Below are positions 17,640 through 27,418 of a stretch of DNA of 64,000 nt, piece after piece; position 1 is the first letter of the stretch; every line of letters begins with the position of its first letter. Source of the stretch: Shewanella canadensis (GTDB taxonomy: Bacteria; Pseudomonadota; Gammaproteobacteria; Enterobacterales; Shewanellaceae); assembly GCF_003966225.1 (NCBI RefSeq), contig NZ_RXNU01000001.1, positions 62,001 to 126,000 of the forward strand, in the 5' to 3' direction. The translations under genes and the position numbers were made by a program. The notes under the pieces are model-generated. The model was given only the letters and a program-made list of their open reading frames with translations, was not told the origin of the DNA and did not search any database.

Positions 17640-19679
17640 ATGATGAAAAACTGGAAACTAAAAACAGCCGCGGGTTTGCTGTTTTGTTTCACCGCAGTAG
17701 CGAATGTAAATGCTGCTGGCGGTAAATATAATAGCGTTCCTGAAATGGGCGAGTCAGCAAAGGCTGCAATTGCTAATTATCAAGGGACAGAAGAAACTAA
17801 AGGTGTTAAATCACTTCACGATTATGTTGTTCAAGAAAGTGAGTTATTTGATTTCTTATTCCAAAATCACCCGATGTTTAAATATCACGAAGAGGGTAAC
17901 CTCATCGGTGAATATCACATTAGTGATCGTGGTGAAGAATATTTTGATACAGGTAACTCACCTAAATATAGTGAGCGAGTAGGGCGTCCAAGTGCGGTTC
18001 AGTATCGATTAGGTGCGAAATCGACACTCGATTTTCCAAACAATTTCGTTGGTCCTGAGAAGTGTGGTGAGTGTCATGCGGTTCAGTTCGAGAAGTGGAA
18101 ACGCTCTCGCCACGCTAACGTGGTTCGTTTCCCAAGTGAAATTACCGACAAAGAAGTACCAAATGGTGATCTAACTGCTCGTCTTTACGGTAGTGAAGCG
18201 GCAATGCTACCTGATGGCATCCAGCCTGATGATGTCTATGCAATCATCGGTACTCCACGTACTAAGTACGGTCTACTCGATAGCTATCTTGTTCGTGGTA
18301 CTTACCATATCCGTGACGGTCTGCTTTCTGAAGGTACAGGAAAGATGGTTGCCGGTGCTAACCAGTTCTCTCGTGGTTGGGCCGAGTGGTTAACTCCTGA
18401 GATGGCAAAGAAGATCAACAAGGTTATCCCTGAGTTTCCAACAACGATTGAAGGTTTTGGTGCTTCTGGTTCTCACCAGTGGGGCATGAGCTCTTATGGT
18501 GCTAAGTACGAAAAAGAGATGCTATTTCAGCCTGCGAGTTCGTACTGTGAAATGTGTCATACCTTCAAGTTTGACTTCCAAAACAAGGAGGAGTACTTCG
18601 CTGCCCTTGGTGATAGCAAGAAGTTACAAGAGCATACGATCTCTAAAGGTATCGCTTGTGAAGAGTGCCATGGCGCAGGTGGTCACCTGGACGGTGGTAC
18701 TGGCGGTATGCAGTCTAACTGTGAGCGTTGTCACCAGCGTTTCAACTTTGTTGATGAGTTAGCTGACACAGAGAAAGGCCAAGAGAAGATGGAATACGCC
18801 TTTGGCGTGAAGATGAAGTCTGCTTGTCCATCTTGTGGTACTGAAGGTTCACAGATGTTTGCTTCTGCTCATTATGAGAAAGGCATGCGTTGTACGACTT
18901 GTCACGATCCACATGAAGTCACTGATGGTGATTTCCTATCAGGTTTCACTAAGCCTAAGCTGAAGAAAGATTGTGTTGATTGTCACGAAGCGCAAGCGAC
19001 CATTGCAGACAACACAGATACTCATAGCAACCAAACTTGTCAGAGCTGTCACATGCCTGCCATGGGTAGCTGTGAAAACTTCACTGCGGTTCAGTTCCCG
19101 GATATGGCTGGTTTCGACGCTGTTCGTAAATCGCATATGTGGAAAATCGATATTCATCCGGAGCGCAAGACACTAAATCCACCAGAAGGTAAGCCACGAG
19201 ATTCAGCTGTTAAAGGTTGGACTGTAGCTAAGAACGAAGAAGATCGTAACTACCTGGATCTTATGTGGTCATGTGCTCGTACCTCTGTATCTGATCATGA
19301 CAACGTTGAGAACAAGGGTTGTCACAGCCCATTCCAGTCAGAGCTGGAAACCGGCATGCACTACAACGATCAGATGGAGATCTACGGTGAAGTGATGAAG
19401 TGGCAGACACCAGTTAAAGAGGTGTATGCACAGGTTGAACAGGCACTCGTTCGTATCGACCAGCTTCTTGAGGTGACTAAGTTACCAACTGAAGAGAAGA
19501 CTCAGGTTCTGATGTTAGCTGAGAAGGCACAAGAGGCAGTAGATCTAATTAAGAAAGATGGTTCTTGGGGAGTACACGGTTTCCGTTACAGCCAGAAGCG
19601 TCTTGATGCTGCACTTACCTATGTTACACAGGCTCAGAAGATATTAGATGGCAATGGCTATTCAGCTAAAGCTAACTAA
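17640..19679 (+). CDS. sirA: SirA (copy 1): octahaem c / copper sulfite reductase
   Basis: 679 residues with a signal peptide ending 'ANVNAA'. Seven CXXCH haem sites start at residues 142, 303, 340, 361, 418, 445 and 467; the eighth is the signature CX15CH at residues 545-562 (CARTSV...NKGCH). This set defines the MccA/SirA family, which reduces sulfite to sulfide with six electrons in the periplasm. Cys396, Cys399 (in [10 protein letters not shown]) and Cys478 (in MGSCENF) are not haem ligands; in MccA two Cys hold a Cu(I) next to the active-site haem, and these are the obvious candidates. It heads an 11-gene operon. A second copy lies at 29608-31641, about 80% identical by eye. Confidence 0.95.
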   Translation: MMKNWKLKTAAGLLFCFTAVANVNAAGGKYNSVPEMGESAKAAIANYQGTEETKGVKSLHDYVVQESELFDFLFQNHPMFKYHEEGNLIGEYHISDRGEEYFDTGNSPKYSERVGRPSAVQYRLGAKSTLDFPNNFVGPEKCGECHAVQFEKWKRSRHANVVRFPSEITDKEVPNGDLTARLYGSEAAMLPDGIQPDDVYAIIGTPRTKYGLLDSYLVRGTYHIRDGLLSEGTGKMVAGANQFSRGWAEWLTPEMAKKINKVIPEFPTTIEGFGASGSHQWGMSSYGAKYEKEMLFQPASSYCEMCHTFKFDFQNKEEYFAALGDSKKLQEHTISKGIACEECHGAGGHLDGGTGGMQSNCERCHQRFNFVDELADTEKGQEKMEYAFGVKMKSACPSCGTEGSQMFASAHYEKGMRCTTCHDPHEVTDGDFLSGFTKPKLKKDCVDCHEAQATIADNTDTHSNQTCQSCHMPAMGSCENFTAVQFPDMAGFDAVRKSHMWKIDIHPERKTLNPPEGKPRDSAVKGWTVAKNEEDRNYLDLMWSCARTSVSDHDNVENKGCHSPFQSELETGMHYNDQMEIYGEVMKWQTPVKEVYAQVEQALVRIDQLLEVTKLPTEEKTQVLMLAEKAQEAVDLIKKDGSWGVHGFRYSQKRLDAALTYVTQAQKILDGNGYSAKAN

Positions 19680-19697
19680 TAACTGAGTTGTTACCTA

Positions 19698-19745
19698 GCT
19701 TCGACCATTGTAACCAGCAAGTCGATGGTCGAAGCAAATAAGAGA
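19698..19745 (+). promoter_or_regulatory. Stem-loop between sirA copy 1 and the rhodanese gene
   Basis: GCTTCGACCAT (19698-19708) and ATGGTCGAAGC (19735-19745) are perfect 11-base arms. No T run follows, so transcript processing or stabilisation of sirA mRNA is more likely than full termination. A stem of different sequence holds the same place in copy 2. Confidence 0.65.
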
Positions 19746-19751
19746 ATCATT

Positions 19752-20180
19752 ATGAATAAAGTACTTGGAATAATTATTTTAACTTTCTTTTTAGCTGCAC
19801 TATCTCCAAATAGTTTTGCAGGGGGAGGTTCTGATATGGCTCCGGCTAAATATCATGAATTTCAACTTAACCATATCACCATGGTGGAAGCAGAAACGTT
19901 AGTAGGAAAGGAAGGTGTTTACTTTTTTGATGTCAATACATTGGAACTGTGGGCAGAGGGATATATTCCAGGTGCTATCTACTTCAATGTTAGAGATTGG
20001 AAAAAGCTATTACCAAAAAATAAAGATGCTGTGATGGTTTTTTATTGTGCGAATCGTCTCTGTAATGCAAGTGAAATAGCGGCAAGAGCAGTCATGAAAC
20101 TTGGCTATACCGGTGTGAGACAGATGCCAGATGGTATTTACGGGTGGAGGTTGTCAAATCGACAAACAGAAAGGCCATAA
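19752..20180 (+). CDS. Periplasmic rhodanese-like protein (sir copy 1)
   Basis: 142 residues from the ATG at 19752 (AAGAGA upstream), the same length and start as copy 2. A signal peptide ends near 'SFAGGG'. The rhodanese fold shows 'EAETLVGKEGVYFFDVNTLELWAEGYIPGAIYFNV' and the active loop 'FYCANRLCNASE', so the catalytic Cys is present, with a second Cys five residues later. It may handle sulfane sulfur or sulfur products formed by SirA, or protect its thiols; this is inferred from context. It follows sirA directly. Confidence 0.85.
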   Translation: MNKVLGIIILTFFLAALSPNSFAGGGSDMAPAKYHEFQLNHITMVEAETLVGKEGVYFFDVNTLELWAEGYIPGAIYFNVRDWKKLLPKNKDAVMVFYCANRLCNASEIAARAVMKLGYTGVRQMPDGIYGWRLSNRQTERP

Positions 20181-20234
20181 AGTAAATGTTATTTCATCAA
20201 GCCAGATTAGACCTTAATTATCAAAGAGGAAATT

Positions 20235-21023
20235 ATGAAAACGTTTAAGAAAAGTATCATTGCAATATCTTGTTTACCACTATTTTTATCTGTGCAGTGC
20301 ATGGCCGAGCCGGAGTTGTTAGCCGATAGCAATAAAGAGTCATATAGCATTGGAGCATCTTTTGGTAACTATATTTCCAGCCAGTTATATAGCCAGTCGC
20401 AATTGGGAGCCGAGGTCGATGTTGATATCGTCGTTGAGGGGCTTCTCGATGCATTGAAAGGTCAGTCAAAACTATCTAATGAAGACATTGTCTCCTACCT
20501 CAATATCCGAGCTGAGCAGTTAAATACGGCTAAGGAAGAGAAGGATAAAGATCTTGCACTTAAAAACTTAGTTGCAGGTGAGAAATTTTTGGCCAAAAAC
20601 AAAAAAAGTGCCGATGTTAGAACGACCGAGTCGGGCCTGCAGTATGAAGTCATAAGTCAGGGCAGTGGTGCAATACCACAAGCGAATGATGTCGTGACAG
20701 TTCATTACAAAGGCTACCTTATTGATGGCACTGAGTTCGACAACTCATACACACGTGATGAAGCGAACCGGTTTTCACTGGTAACTGTGATTGAAGGTTG
20801 GCAAGAGGGGCTACAGCTGATGAAGGAGGGGGCTAAGTATAAGTTCAACATCCCTTCCGAGCTTGCCTATGGGGAGCGCCAGGTTGGCATGATATCTCCT
20901 AACTCAGCGTTAGTTTTTGAAGTCGAGCTCGTCAAGGTTGAAGCGCCTGGTGAAAACGCTCATGGCATGGGCCTCAGCGGTATGGGGATGGGTGGCATGA
21001 TGGGTGCTAATCCACATAAATAA
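20235..21023 (+). CDS. FKBP-type peptidyl-prolyl isomerase with Met/His-rich tail (sir copy 1)
   Basis: 262 residues, exported by an N-terminal signal peptide. It has the FkpA-like layout: helical dimerisation part 'KESYSIGASFGNYISSQLY' to about residue 115, then an FKBP domain ('VTVHYKGYLIDGTEFDNSY', 'VIEGWQEGLQLMKEGAKYKF', 'PSELAYGERQVG'). The last 20 residues are a Gly/Met/His tail (AHGMGLSGMGMGGMM), conserved in copy 2. FKBP isomerases also occur in mcc operons (MccB). The tail could bind Cu(I), which would suit a chaperone for a haem-copper enzyme; that is inference. Confidence 0.9.
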   Translation: MKTFKKSIIAISCLPLFLSVQCMAEPELLADSNKESYSIGASFGNYISSQLYSQSQLGAEVDVDIVVEGLLDALKGQSKLSNEDIVSYLNIRAEQLNTAKEEKDKDLALKNLVAGEKFLAKNKKSADVRTTESGLQYEVISQGSGAIPQANDVVTVHYKGYLIDGTEFDNSYTRDEANRFSLVTVIEGWQEGLQLMKEGAKYKFNIPSELAYGERQVGMISPNSALVFEVELVKVEAPGENAHGMGLSGMGMGGMMGANPHK

Positions 21024-21056
21024 GCACGACTATCGCAGTGAAAGAGAATAGCCATT

Positions 21057-21764
21057 ATGAATATATTACTAATTAGTATTGTTGCTCTTTGTGTATTGTT
21101 GCTAATGACTTTTTTTGGTCATCATACTTTATATAGAATTAAACATACGTCATTTTTTAGTGATTGTAATGAGTTTGACTCAAATCGTACTAAATATAGT
21201 CGTTCAAGCTTTTCATTTGTACTGTTATTAAACGTAACCGTTATTACCAGTGTTGTTACTGTCTACTCATATTTAGGCCGTTACAATGAAATTGATTTAG
21301 CAAGAGCAGATGTAAATGTCGATTATTTACTCGCTGCGGAAATAAACAGAGCAAGAAAACAGGCCAATGAGCAGCCGAACGATAAATCTGTGCTCATGGG
21401 CTTGGCCAGGGTATCAATGGATGGAGGATTATATCTCGAAGCTATTGAGGCTTTAGATGAACTGTTGATCTATATGGGTGATGATGCCGAAATTATCGGT
21501 TTAAAAGCGACAGCACTATATTATAAGAACCATCGTTCTATGACTAGTGAAGTTAAGTTGCTGACTCAAAGTGCGCTAGCTTTATATCCGCATGACTTCA
21601 ACACTAGAGTGTTGTTAGCTAATGACGCCTATATCAATCACGAATATCAAGTAGCCATAAGCCACTGGCAAGTATTATTAAAGAATACTAAGCAGCCATT
21701 TAACCGCAATGCAATTGAGTTTGCGATTAATAATGCGCAGAAAAATCTAATGGTTAGAAAATAA
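21057..21764 (+). CDS. CcmI/NrfG-like TPR protein (sir copy 1)
   Basis: 235 residues with membrane segments at about 2-20 and 55-75, followed by a periplasmic TPR region ('RARKQANEQPNDKSVLMGLARVSMDGGLYLEAIEALDELL', then two more repeats). This is the layout of CcmI/NrfG proteins, which present apocytochrome to the haem lyase. It sits inside the reductase operon rather than with sirEFG. It is the least conserved gene between the two copies, apart from the 'ANEQPN' and 'DGGLY' blocks. Confidence 0.8.
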   Translation: MNILLISIVALCVLLLMTFFGHHTLYRIKHTSFFSDCNEFDSNRTKYSRSSFSFVLLLNVTVITSVVTVYSYLGRYNEIDLARADVNVDYLLAAEINRARKQANEQPNDKSVLMGLARVSMDGGLYLEAIEALDELLIYMGDDAEIIGLKATALYYKNHRSMTSEVKLLTQSALALYPHDFNTRVLLANDAYINHEYQVAISHWQVLLKNTKQPFNRNAIEFAINNAQKNLMVRK

Positions 21765-21785
21765 TTCAAAATATTAAAAATTGAG

Positions 21786-21801
21786 TTCGCCTGATGGCGA
21801 A
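21786..21801 (+). promoter_or_regulatory. Small hairpin before sirC copy 1
   Basis: TTCGCC-TGAT-GGCGAA, ending five bases before the sirC ribosome site GGAGG. The equivalent place in copy 2 has ATCAGC-AGAATA-GCTGAT. It may affect sirC translation. Confidence 0.5.
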
Positions 21802-21815
21802 TATCGGAGGATGCT

Positions 21816-22520
21816 GTGAGTGAAAATTTAGAGAGACGGAGGTTCCTTAAGTGTTTAGGGGCTAGCTCTTTGATTATTGCACCACTAGGGTGTAGCTCTG
21901 TCAAAGAGGAGGGGGAGAGTAATCAGCCCCACTACACTATGGTGTTCGACCAAAATAAGTGTACTGGATGCGGTGAGTGTAAGCTTGCCTGTACCACTGC
22001 AAATAATCTACCCGAAGGTAAGTCACGACTCCTGCTTGAGCAGCAGTCCGGTGGTGTTGTGGGCGAGAAGTGCCCTCATTGCGGAAAACTTGAATGTGAT
22101 TGTGAACGTAAATACGTTCGAGTTTCTTGTCAGCAGTGTAAAAACGCACCTTGTGTCACTGTATGTCCAACAGGTGCTGCGCATCGTGACGAGAAAACAG
22201 GCATCGTCACTATGGATGCCAGTAAGTGTGCAGGTTGTAAATACTGTATCGGTGCTTGTCCATACGATGCTCGTTTTATCAATAAAGAGACAGATGTTGC
22301 TGATAACTGCGATTTTTGTTTGAACTCAAAACTGTCTAAAGGTGAACTTCCTGCATGTGTTCAAGCTTGTCGGTACGATGCATTAATTTTTGGTGATCTC
22401 AATGATCCAAACTCCTATGTAAGTAAGTTGCTCAGAGTGAAAGATGCAGTTCGAATGAAGCCGGGCTTCGGAACTGAACCTAGTTTGCGCTACATACCCA
22501 TAGTTAAGTTAGGAGTGTAA
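21816..22520 (+). CDS. sirC: SirC (copy 1): Tat-exported ferredoxin-like [4Fe-4S] protein
   Basis: The start is GTG at 21816, five bases after GGAGG (21806-21810); the ATG at 21811 meets a stop at once. The N-terminus 'ERRRFLKCLGASS' is a twin-arginine signal, followed by 'APLGCSS'. Clusters are held by CTGCGECKLAC, SCQQCKNAPCVTVCPTGAAH, CAGCKYCIGACPYDARF and CDFC...PACVQACRYDALIFGD, the NrfC/MccC pattern for four [4Fe-4S] clusters. A short extra Cys-rich insert (CPHCGKLECDCERK) precedes the second set. It passes electrons from SirD to SirA in the periplasm. Confidence 0.94.
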   Translation: MSENLERRRFLKCLGASSLIIAPLGCSSVKEEGESNQPHYTMVFDQNKCTGCGECKLACTTANNLPEGKSRLLLEQQSGGVVGEKCPHCGKLECDCERKYVRVSCQQCKNAPCVTVCPTGAAHRDEKTGIVTMDASKCAGCKYCIGACPYDARFINKETDVADNCDFCLNSKLSKGELPACVQACRYDALIFGDLNDPNSYVSKLLRVKDAVRMKPGFGTEPSLRYIPIVKLGV

Positions 22521-22522
22521 TA

Positions 22523-23470
22523 ATGGACGGTAGTATTGAATTTACCATGGGGCTATCTCAAGGGATCGCCTGGCCTTGGCCGATTGCTGTTTACCTGTTT
22601 TTTGCCGGGATCTCTGGTGGTGCACTCTCTGTTGCACTATTTATCCGATTCTATAAGCAGCAAACTGAGAATACAGCATTTCTAAAAGCGGCATCCTTAA
22701 TGTCGCTGGTAACGATATCACTCGGGATGTTATGTCTGGTATTGGATTTGACTAACCCGCTGTTTTTCTGGCGAATACTTGTCTTCTATAACCTAAACTC
22801 TGTCATGTCTATTGGTGTGATTGCGTTATCGGCTTATATACCCTTAGTTGCCCTGGTGACGCTGTTTGCACTCGAAGATGAGATCAGGAAGTTTCCAGCG
22901 TTGTGCTTCCTGTTGCCTGTCATCGCTAAGTTGCGTGGAATACGTGCCCCGTCAGAGAAAGTGGTACTGCTGCTAGCCTTGTCAGTGTGTGCCTATACCG
23001 GCTTCTTGATCTCGGCTCTGATCCGCTTCCCGATTATCAACACCTCGGTATTGCCGGCACTGTTCGTTGCATCGGGACTATCTGCCGGTGCTGCGGCGGC
23101 AAAAATGTTGGCTGTTGGCCTGTTTAAAGAGGATCTACACAGCAGTGATATGAAGGTTTTACATGGTATTGAGTGGCCAATTATGGCAGCCGAAATCCTA
23201 TTTATCTTTATGCTTGCTATGTCTCTGTTTACAGGTAATGCCGGTATGCAGAGTGCCTTTACGGCTTTCCATAGTGGTACTTGGGCGAGTGTCTTCTGGA
23301 TTGGCATTGTCGGAATCGGCTTTGTCGGCCCACTGCTCTTGAACTTTGCTACAAGTAAAGCATTTAGCCATTCGGCTAAGGCACTTTATATGTCTGGTAT
23401 GTGTGCAGTTGTCGGCATGATGTGTCTGCGTCTGTTTATCATTTACGCCGGTCAAAACCATGGCATCTAG
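22523..23470 (+). CDS. sirD: SirD (copy 1): NrfD/PsrC-like membrane quinol dehydrogenase
   Basis: 315 residues with about eight membrane helices; begins 'WPWPIAVYLFFAGISGGALS', the NrfD N-terminal signature, and contains 'LDLTNPLFFWRILVFYNLNSVMSIGV'. It oxidises menaquinol and gives electrons to SirC. It starts two bases after the sirC stop, so the two are translationally coupled. There are no haem or Fe-S motifs, as expected for the family. Confidence 0.93.
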   Translation: MDGSIEFTMGLSQGIAWPWPIAVYLFFAGISGGALSVALFIRFYKQQTENTAFLKAASLMSLVTISLGMLCLVLDLTNPLFFWRILVFYNLNSVMSIGVIALSAYIPLVALVTLFALEDEIRKFPALCFLLPVIAKLRGIRAPSEKVVLLLALSVCAYTGFLISALIRFPIINTSVLPALFVASGLSAGAAAAKMLAVGLFKEDLHSSDMKVLHGIEWPIMAAEILFIFMLAMSLFTGNAGMQSAFTAFHSGTWASVFWIGIVGIGFVGPLLLNFATSKAFSHSAKALYMSGMCAVVGMMCLRLFIIYAGQNHGI

Positions 23471-23720
23471 TTTGTTAAGGGTTTGAGCCAAGTGCGTAGC
23501 CATTTTTAGTGAGTAGTCCTTTTCCTCTATGTGTGTCTTCTGCATAGTCATATAGGGAATAGGGCGAAAGCAAAGCTATGGTGTTTTGCTGGTCAATTTT
23601 AATTGGAAATAATAGTGAATTTGTCATCGGTGTGCATCCCCCTAAGCGTATGCATCGATGTGGTTAACTCTGTTTGCATTAGCCATTATTGATTGAATTA
23701 AACTAGCTGTGAGTAAGCCG

Positions 23721-23759
23721 GCTCCTGTTGAATCGCCCCTGCAAGGTTACAACTGGAGC
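23721..23759 (+). promoter_or_regulatory. Hairpin with CCCCTGCAAGG loop between sirD and the NosL-like gene (copy 1)
   Basis: GCTCCTGTTG (23721-23730) and CAACTGGAGC (23750-23759) pair around a loop containing CCCCTGCAAGG. The gap 23471-23787 (317 bases) is otherwise empty of genes. Two elements with other arms but the same loop word stand in the equivalent gap of copy 2. Confidence 0.55.
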
Positions 23760-23787
23760 TTGGCCTGAAAGCATCATTGGAGAAAAT

Positions 23788-24285
23788 ATGAAAAAGATGA
23801 TCTGTTTATTATTCCTGCTTCCTCTGCTTCCTCTGCTTCAGGCTTGTACTCAAGGCGCTACGGATGTACCACAAGCTAAAGCTGAGGCAATTGAAAAGCA
23901 TGAACGATGTCACCTGTGCGGGATGATGATCACTAAATATCCGGGCCCAAAGGGGCAGGTTCATCTGAAAGGACAATCGGTTGTGCCTAAGTTCTGCTCT
24001 ACCCGAGATATGTTTAATTTCTCACTGCAGGCCGAAAACAAACGCCAAATTTCTGCGCTATTTGTCCATGATATGGGGGCGACGGATTGGGAGCTGCCTG
24101 GTGATGATGCCTTTATCGATGCCAAAACGGCCTGGTATGTATACGGTACCAGTAAAAAAGCGGTCATGGGACCTGCCGTCGCCAGCTTTAAGCGTCAGTC
24201 TCAGGCGGTGAAATTTGCCCGGGAGTTTGGCGGTGCCGTTCTGCCGTTCGAGCAGGTCGATCTTGCCCTGCTATCCGGCGAATAA
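23788..24285 (+). CDS. NosL-like copper-binding lipoprotein (sir copy 1)
   Basis: The ATG at 23788 with GGAG close upstream gives a lipoprotein with lipobox 'LLQAC'. The mature part has 'ERCHLCGMMITKYPGPKGQVH', the CxxCGM copper-binding motif of NosL, then 'FCSTRDMFNF' and 'DAKTAWYVYGTSKKAVMGP', both NosL family blocks. NosL brings Cu(I) to nitrous oxide reductase; no nosZ is present here, and the gene lies in a sulfite reductase operon. Copper delivery to the haem-Cu site of SirA is the natural reading. Confidence 0.9.
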   Translation: MKKMICLLFLLPLLPLLQACTQGATDVPQAKAEAIEKHERCHLCGMMITKYPGPKGQVHLKGQSVVPKFCSTRDMFNFSLQAENKRQISALFVHDMGATDWELPGDDAFIDAKTAWYVYGTSKKAVMGPAVASFKRQSQAVKFAREFGGAVLPFEQVDLALLSGE

Positions 24286-24299
24286 CAGTTAATAATTCG

Positions 24300-25649
24300 A
24301 TGATGACTTTTGTGAAAAACGCCCTCCTTCGTCAAATGCTCAGACATAGGTGTCACTGTCACGGCTTCAAACTCATGTTTGCGCTTGTGACTTTATGCCT
24401 GTTTATGCTGTCAGCTCTCCTCTTCTCTTCGGTGAGCTTCGCGGCGACCTATAGCGTTAGCGACTCTGAGGGGCTTAAGGCACAGCTGGCTCAGTCCCGC
24501 CTGGGAGACTCAATTTTACTGCGTGCCGGAATATATTCCGGGCAGTTTGAGATCCACCATGGGATCACATTAACGGGCGAGAAGGGTGCTGTCATCGATG
24601 CTCAGGGCCTGGGCAGCGCCATTACCATATTTGTTTCCGATGTGACGATTTCTAATCTTGAGATCCAGAACTGGGGTGGGGATCTTTACGAACGAAACTC
24701 CGGTATCTTGATTCAGGATCTCGTTCATCGAACCAAGATTGAATCGAATCGCTTAACTGGTCGCGGTTTCGGTGTTTGTGCCGAAAATTCGGCGAATATT
24801 ACGGTCTCTGACAATATTATTTCCGGCGACCCCGAGCGTCATAAACTAGACAGAGGCGATGGTATCTATCTAAAGAGGGTTGAGTCGCCGGTGATAGAAG
24901 GCAATAAAATCTTCCATGTCAGAGATGGGGTTTATATCGAGGCTGGCAAACATAGCCTGATATTTGATAATCAATTTTCCGAGCAGCAATACGGTATTCA
25001 TTATATGTATTCCAAGCGTGATGAGGCCTATGGCAATGAGGCGGTAGATGTCGATGGCGGCTACGCCCTGATGAGTTCGGAAGAGATCAATCTATATCAC
25101 AATCGTGTCAGCCGGGCTAAAGAGTTCGGGGTGCTACTCAACATGACTCACAACTCGGTAGTTTCCTCAAATCGGGTATCGGATGCACATAACCCTCAAG
25201 GAAAAGTAGAGCTTGGCAATGAAGGTAAAGGGATCTTTGTTTATGGTGCCTTAGATAATGAAATCAAGAATAACCTCTTTGCGACCAGTGATATAGGTAT
25301 CTATATGGCAATGGGAGGTGAGGGCAATCTCGTCTATGGCAATCAATTTGTGAATAACAGAACCCAAGTTAAATATGTGGGTGAGCAACTATTGGAGTGG
25401 AGCCGTGACAGCAGAGGTAACTACTGGAGTGGTTATATGGGCTGGGACAGTAACAGGGATGGCATAGCCGATAACCCCTATCGACCCAATGATGGCTTAG
25501 ATAAACTTTTTTGGCTCTATCCTGAGGCTCGTTTCTTAATGAATAGCCCAGTGGTGGCTCTGCTTCGATGGGTGCAGAGCCAATTTGAATTCGGTGAACC
25601 TAATGGCATTGTAGATAGCTTTCCTCTGATCTCTGCCGATATGGAGTAA
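24300..25649 (+). CDS. NosD-like periplasmic beta-helix protein (sir copy 1)
   Basis: 449 residues; a hydrophobic export signal at about 27-48 ends 'SVSFAATYS'. The body is a right-handed beta-helix of CASH/NosD type with repeated 'N.I..' turns, including 'GDGIYLKRVESPVIEGNKI', 'YGIHYMYSKRDEAYGN' and 'GIYMAMGGEGNLVYGNQFVNN'. NosD works with the NosFY transporter in copper-site maturation. The first 25 residues (His/Cys-rich) are absent in copy 2, so the true start may be the Met at 24375, although neither start has a convincing ribosome site. Confidence 0.88.
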   Translation: MMTFVKNALLRQMLRHRCHCHGFKLMFALVTLCLFMLSALLFSSVSFAATYSVSDSEGLKAQLAQSRLGDSILLRAGIYSGQFEIHHGITLTGEKGAVIDAQGLGSAITIFVSDVTISNLEIQNWGGDLYERNSGILIQDLVHRTKIESNRLTGRGFGVCAENSANITVSDNIISGDPERHKLDRGDGIYLKRVESPVIEGNKIFHVRDGVYIEAGKHSLIFDNQFSEQQYGIHYMYSKRDEAYGNEAVDVDGGYALMSSEEINLYHNRVSRAKEFGVLLNMTHNSVVSSNRVSDAHNPQGKVELGNEGKGIFVYGALDNEIKNNLFATSDIGIYMAMGGEGNLVYGNQFVNNRTQVKYVGEQLLEWSRDSRGNYWSGYMGWDSNRDGIADNPYRPNDGLDKLFWLYPEARFLMNSPVVALLRWVQSQFEFGEPNGIVDSFPLISADME

Positions 25650-26566
25650 TGTGTTTTATGTTGAGTGAAGTTCCGATAAAACTGACCGATATTGTCCTCA
25701 AATATGATGATTTCACAGCTCTGGACGGTGTCAGTTTTGAGGTGGAAGCAGGGCAGACTATGGCCCTGCTTGGTCATAATGGTGCAGGGAAATCCAGTAT
25801 AATCAAAGTTATACTCGGGTTAATCGCTCCCAGTTCAGGTTCTGTAAAAATTATGGGAAAGAGCGCCCAATCATCCCATCTCCAGCATAAAGTCAATCTT
25901 GGCTATCTGCCGGAAGATGTGAGTTTTTACAATAAGCTAACCGGTAGGGAGGTGCTGAATTACTTTGCAGCCCTTAAGCGGGTTCGTCCAACGCGTGTCG
26001 CCGATCTTATCGATGAGTTTGGGCTTGGTTATGCTCAGGACAGACAGCTTAAGACCTACTCGAAAGGGATGAAGCAGCGCTTAGGTGTGGCACAGGCCAT
26101 ATTATCAGAGCCTGGAATTCTACTGCTCGATGAGCCCACTGTCGGGCTCGATCCTCAAGCTTCTCAATTTCTCTATGGAAAGATTAATCAGTTGAAAAAC
26201 AAAGGGTGCGCTGTGGTAGTGAGTACTCACGAATTGTCCCTTGTCGAGTCTCATATGGATAGCGCCTTGATAATGTCGAAGGGGAGACGACTCGCACAGG
26301 GAACGAGTGCTGAGTTGAGTGCCGAAAGTTCGTTAAAGGCCAAGATCGATTTTGGCGAACTGGCTTCATGGGTGGAGCGTGACCACTACTTGAGGCGGTT
26401 TTTTATCGACGGCCGATTACAGGTCGAATCGGATCAAAAGCAACACATGATTAAGTACTTAGTATCACAATGTCAGATCTTCGACTTCACCATAGATGAA
26501 CCAAAGCTGGAAGATATTTACCATGACTTGATGGTGCATCCCCTTTTGGGCCTGCCTGCGCAGTAA
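25649..26566 (+). CDS. NosF-like ABC transporter ATPase (sir copy 1)
   Basis: A 305-residue ABC ATPase: Walker A 'GHNGAGKSS', signature 'YSKGMKQRLG', Walker B 'LLLLDEPTVGLDP', H-loop 'STHELS'. Its start overlaps the NosD-like stop (TAATG). In the nos system NosF energises NosY; here it should drive the permease encoded just downstream, moving a sulfur or copper-maturation factor rather than a nutrient. The C-terminal 90 residues have no recognised domain. Confidence 0.92.
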   Translation: MCFMLSEVPIKLTDIVLKYDDFTALDGVSFEVEAGQTMALLGHNGAGKSSIIKVILGLIAPSSGSVKIMGKSAQSSHLQHKVNLGYLPEDVSFYNKLTGREVLNYFAALKRVRPTRVADLIDEFGLGYAQDRQLKTYSKGMKQRLGVAQAILSEPGILLLDEPTVGLDPQASQFLYGKINQLKNKGCAVVVSTHELSLVESHMDSALIMSKGRRLAQGTSAELSAESSLKAKIDFGELASWVERDHYLRRFFIDGRLQVESDQKQHMIKYLVSQCQIFDFTIDEPKLEDIYHDLMVHPLLGLPAQ

Positions 26567-26578
26567 TAAAGAGTGTAT

Positions 26579-27418
26579 ATGAACAGAATTACATCCCCTG
26601 TATTGATTATCGCCAGTAAAGAGATCTGTGATAGTTCCCGAAATCGTTGGTTAGGTTTCATGGGTAGCATCTTCCTGCTGCTCTCTTTGAGTGTGACCTT
26701 TGCCGGCAGTGCCGTTACCGGAAGCCTCTACCTTCCTGAGCTTGCCAGCTTGATGAGTAGCCTGTCGACCATATCGGTATTTATCATCCCGTTAGCGGCG
26801 ATCTTACTCAGTTATGATAGTTTTGTCGGTGAAGATGAGTCTGGTACCTTGCTCCTGCTGCTCTCCTATCCTCTGACCCGATTACAGATCCTCTGTGGGA
26901 AATTGCTCGGACATATGACTGTCATGCTATTGGCAACCAGTTTTGCGTTTGGGCTTACTGCAATATTGCTTCTGTTAATTGGCGAGCAATATCAAGTTGC
27001 CGAATTAATAGGTGCATTTGCTCAGTTCCTGCTAAGTAGCAACTTATTGGCCTTGACCTTTATTTTATTCAGCTACATCGTTAGCCTGAAAAGCACAGAG
27101 AAGGCCAAGGCGGTGGGTTGTCTGCTTTTGGTGTGGTTTCTGTTTGTACTTATCTATGACCTGTTATTACTGACTATTTTAGTGTCAGATCTCTCCTTTG
27201 TTAATCAATATGTCGTGAATATCTTAATTGCATTGAGTCCGACGGATCTCTATCGGGCCATTAACCTGATGGCTATCGAGGGGAGCGATGCGAGGGGGAG
27301 TCTTGCAATGATCTCTCAGACCGACTGGGGACTGTCGGGAATGTATGCCCTGATGTTGTTATGGGTAGTGCTGTTAAGTTGGATCTCCCATGGTATTTTT
27401 AAGCGTAAACGCCTCTGA
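26579..27418 (+). CDS. NosY-like ABC-2 permease (sir copy 1)
   Basis: Six membrane helices with the NosY/ABC-2 signatures 'KEICDSSRNRWLGFMGSIFLLLSLS' (start), 'FVGEDESGTLLLLLSYPLTR' and a C-terminal hydrophobic helix. The ATG at 26579 aligns with the copy 2 start; a GTG six bases upstream is an alternative. It starts 12 bases after the ATPase stop. It should be the membrane half of the NosDFY-like maturation complex. Confidence 0.9.
   Translation: MNRITSPVLIIASKEICDSSRNRWLGFMGSIFLLLSLSVTFAGSAVTGSLYLPELASLMSSLSTISVFIIPLAAILLSYDSFVGEDESGTLLLLLSYPLTRLQILCGKLLGHMTVMLLATSFAFGLTAILLLLIGEQYQVAELIGAFAQFLLSSNLLALTFILFSYIVSLKSTEKAKAVGCLLLVWFLFVLIYDLLLLTILVSDLSFVNQYVVNILIALSPTDLYRAINLMAIEGSDARGSLAMISQTDWGLSGMYALMLLWVVLLSWISHGIFKRKRL

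Noticed and set aside
23788..27418. Nitrous oxide reductase (nos) operon
   Set aside because: NosL/D/F/Y relatives are present but there is no nosZ or nosR, and the genes sit twice inside sulfite reductase operons.
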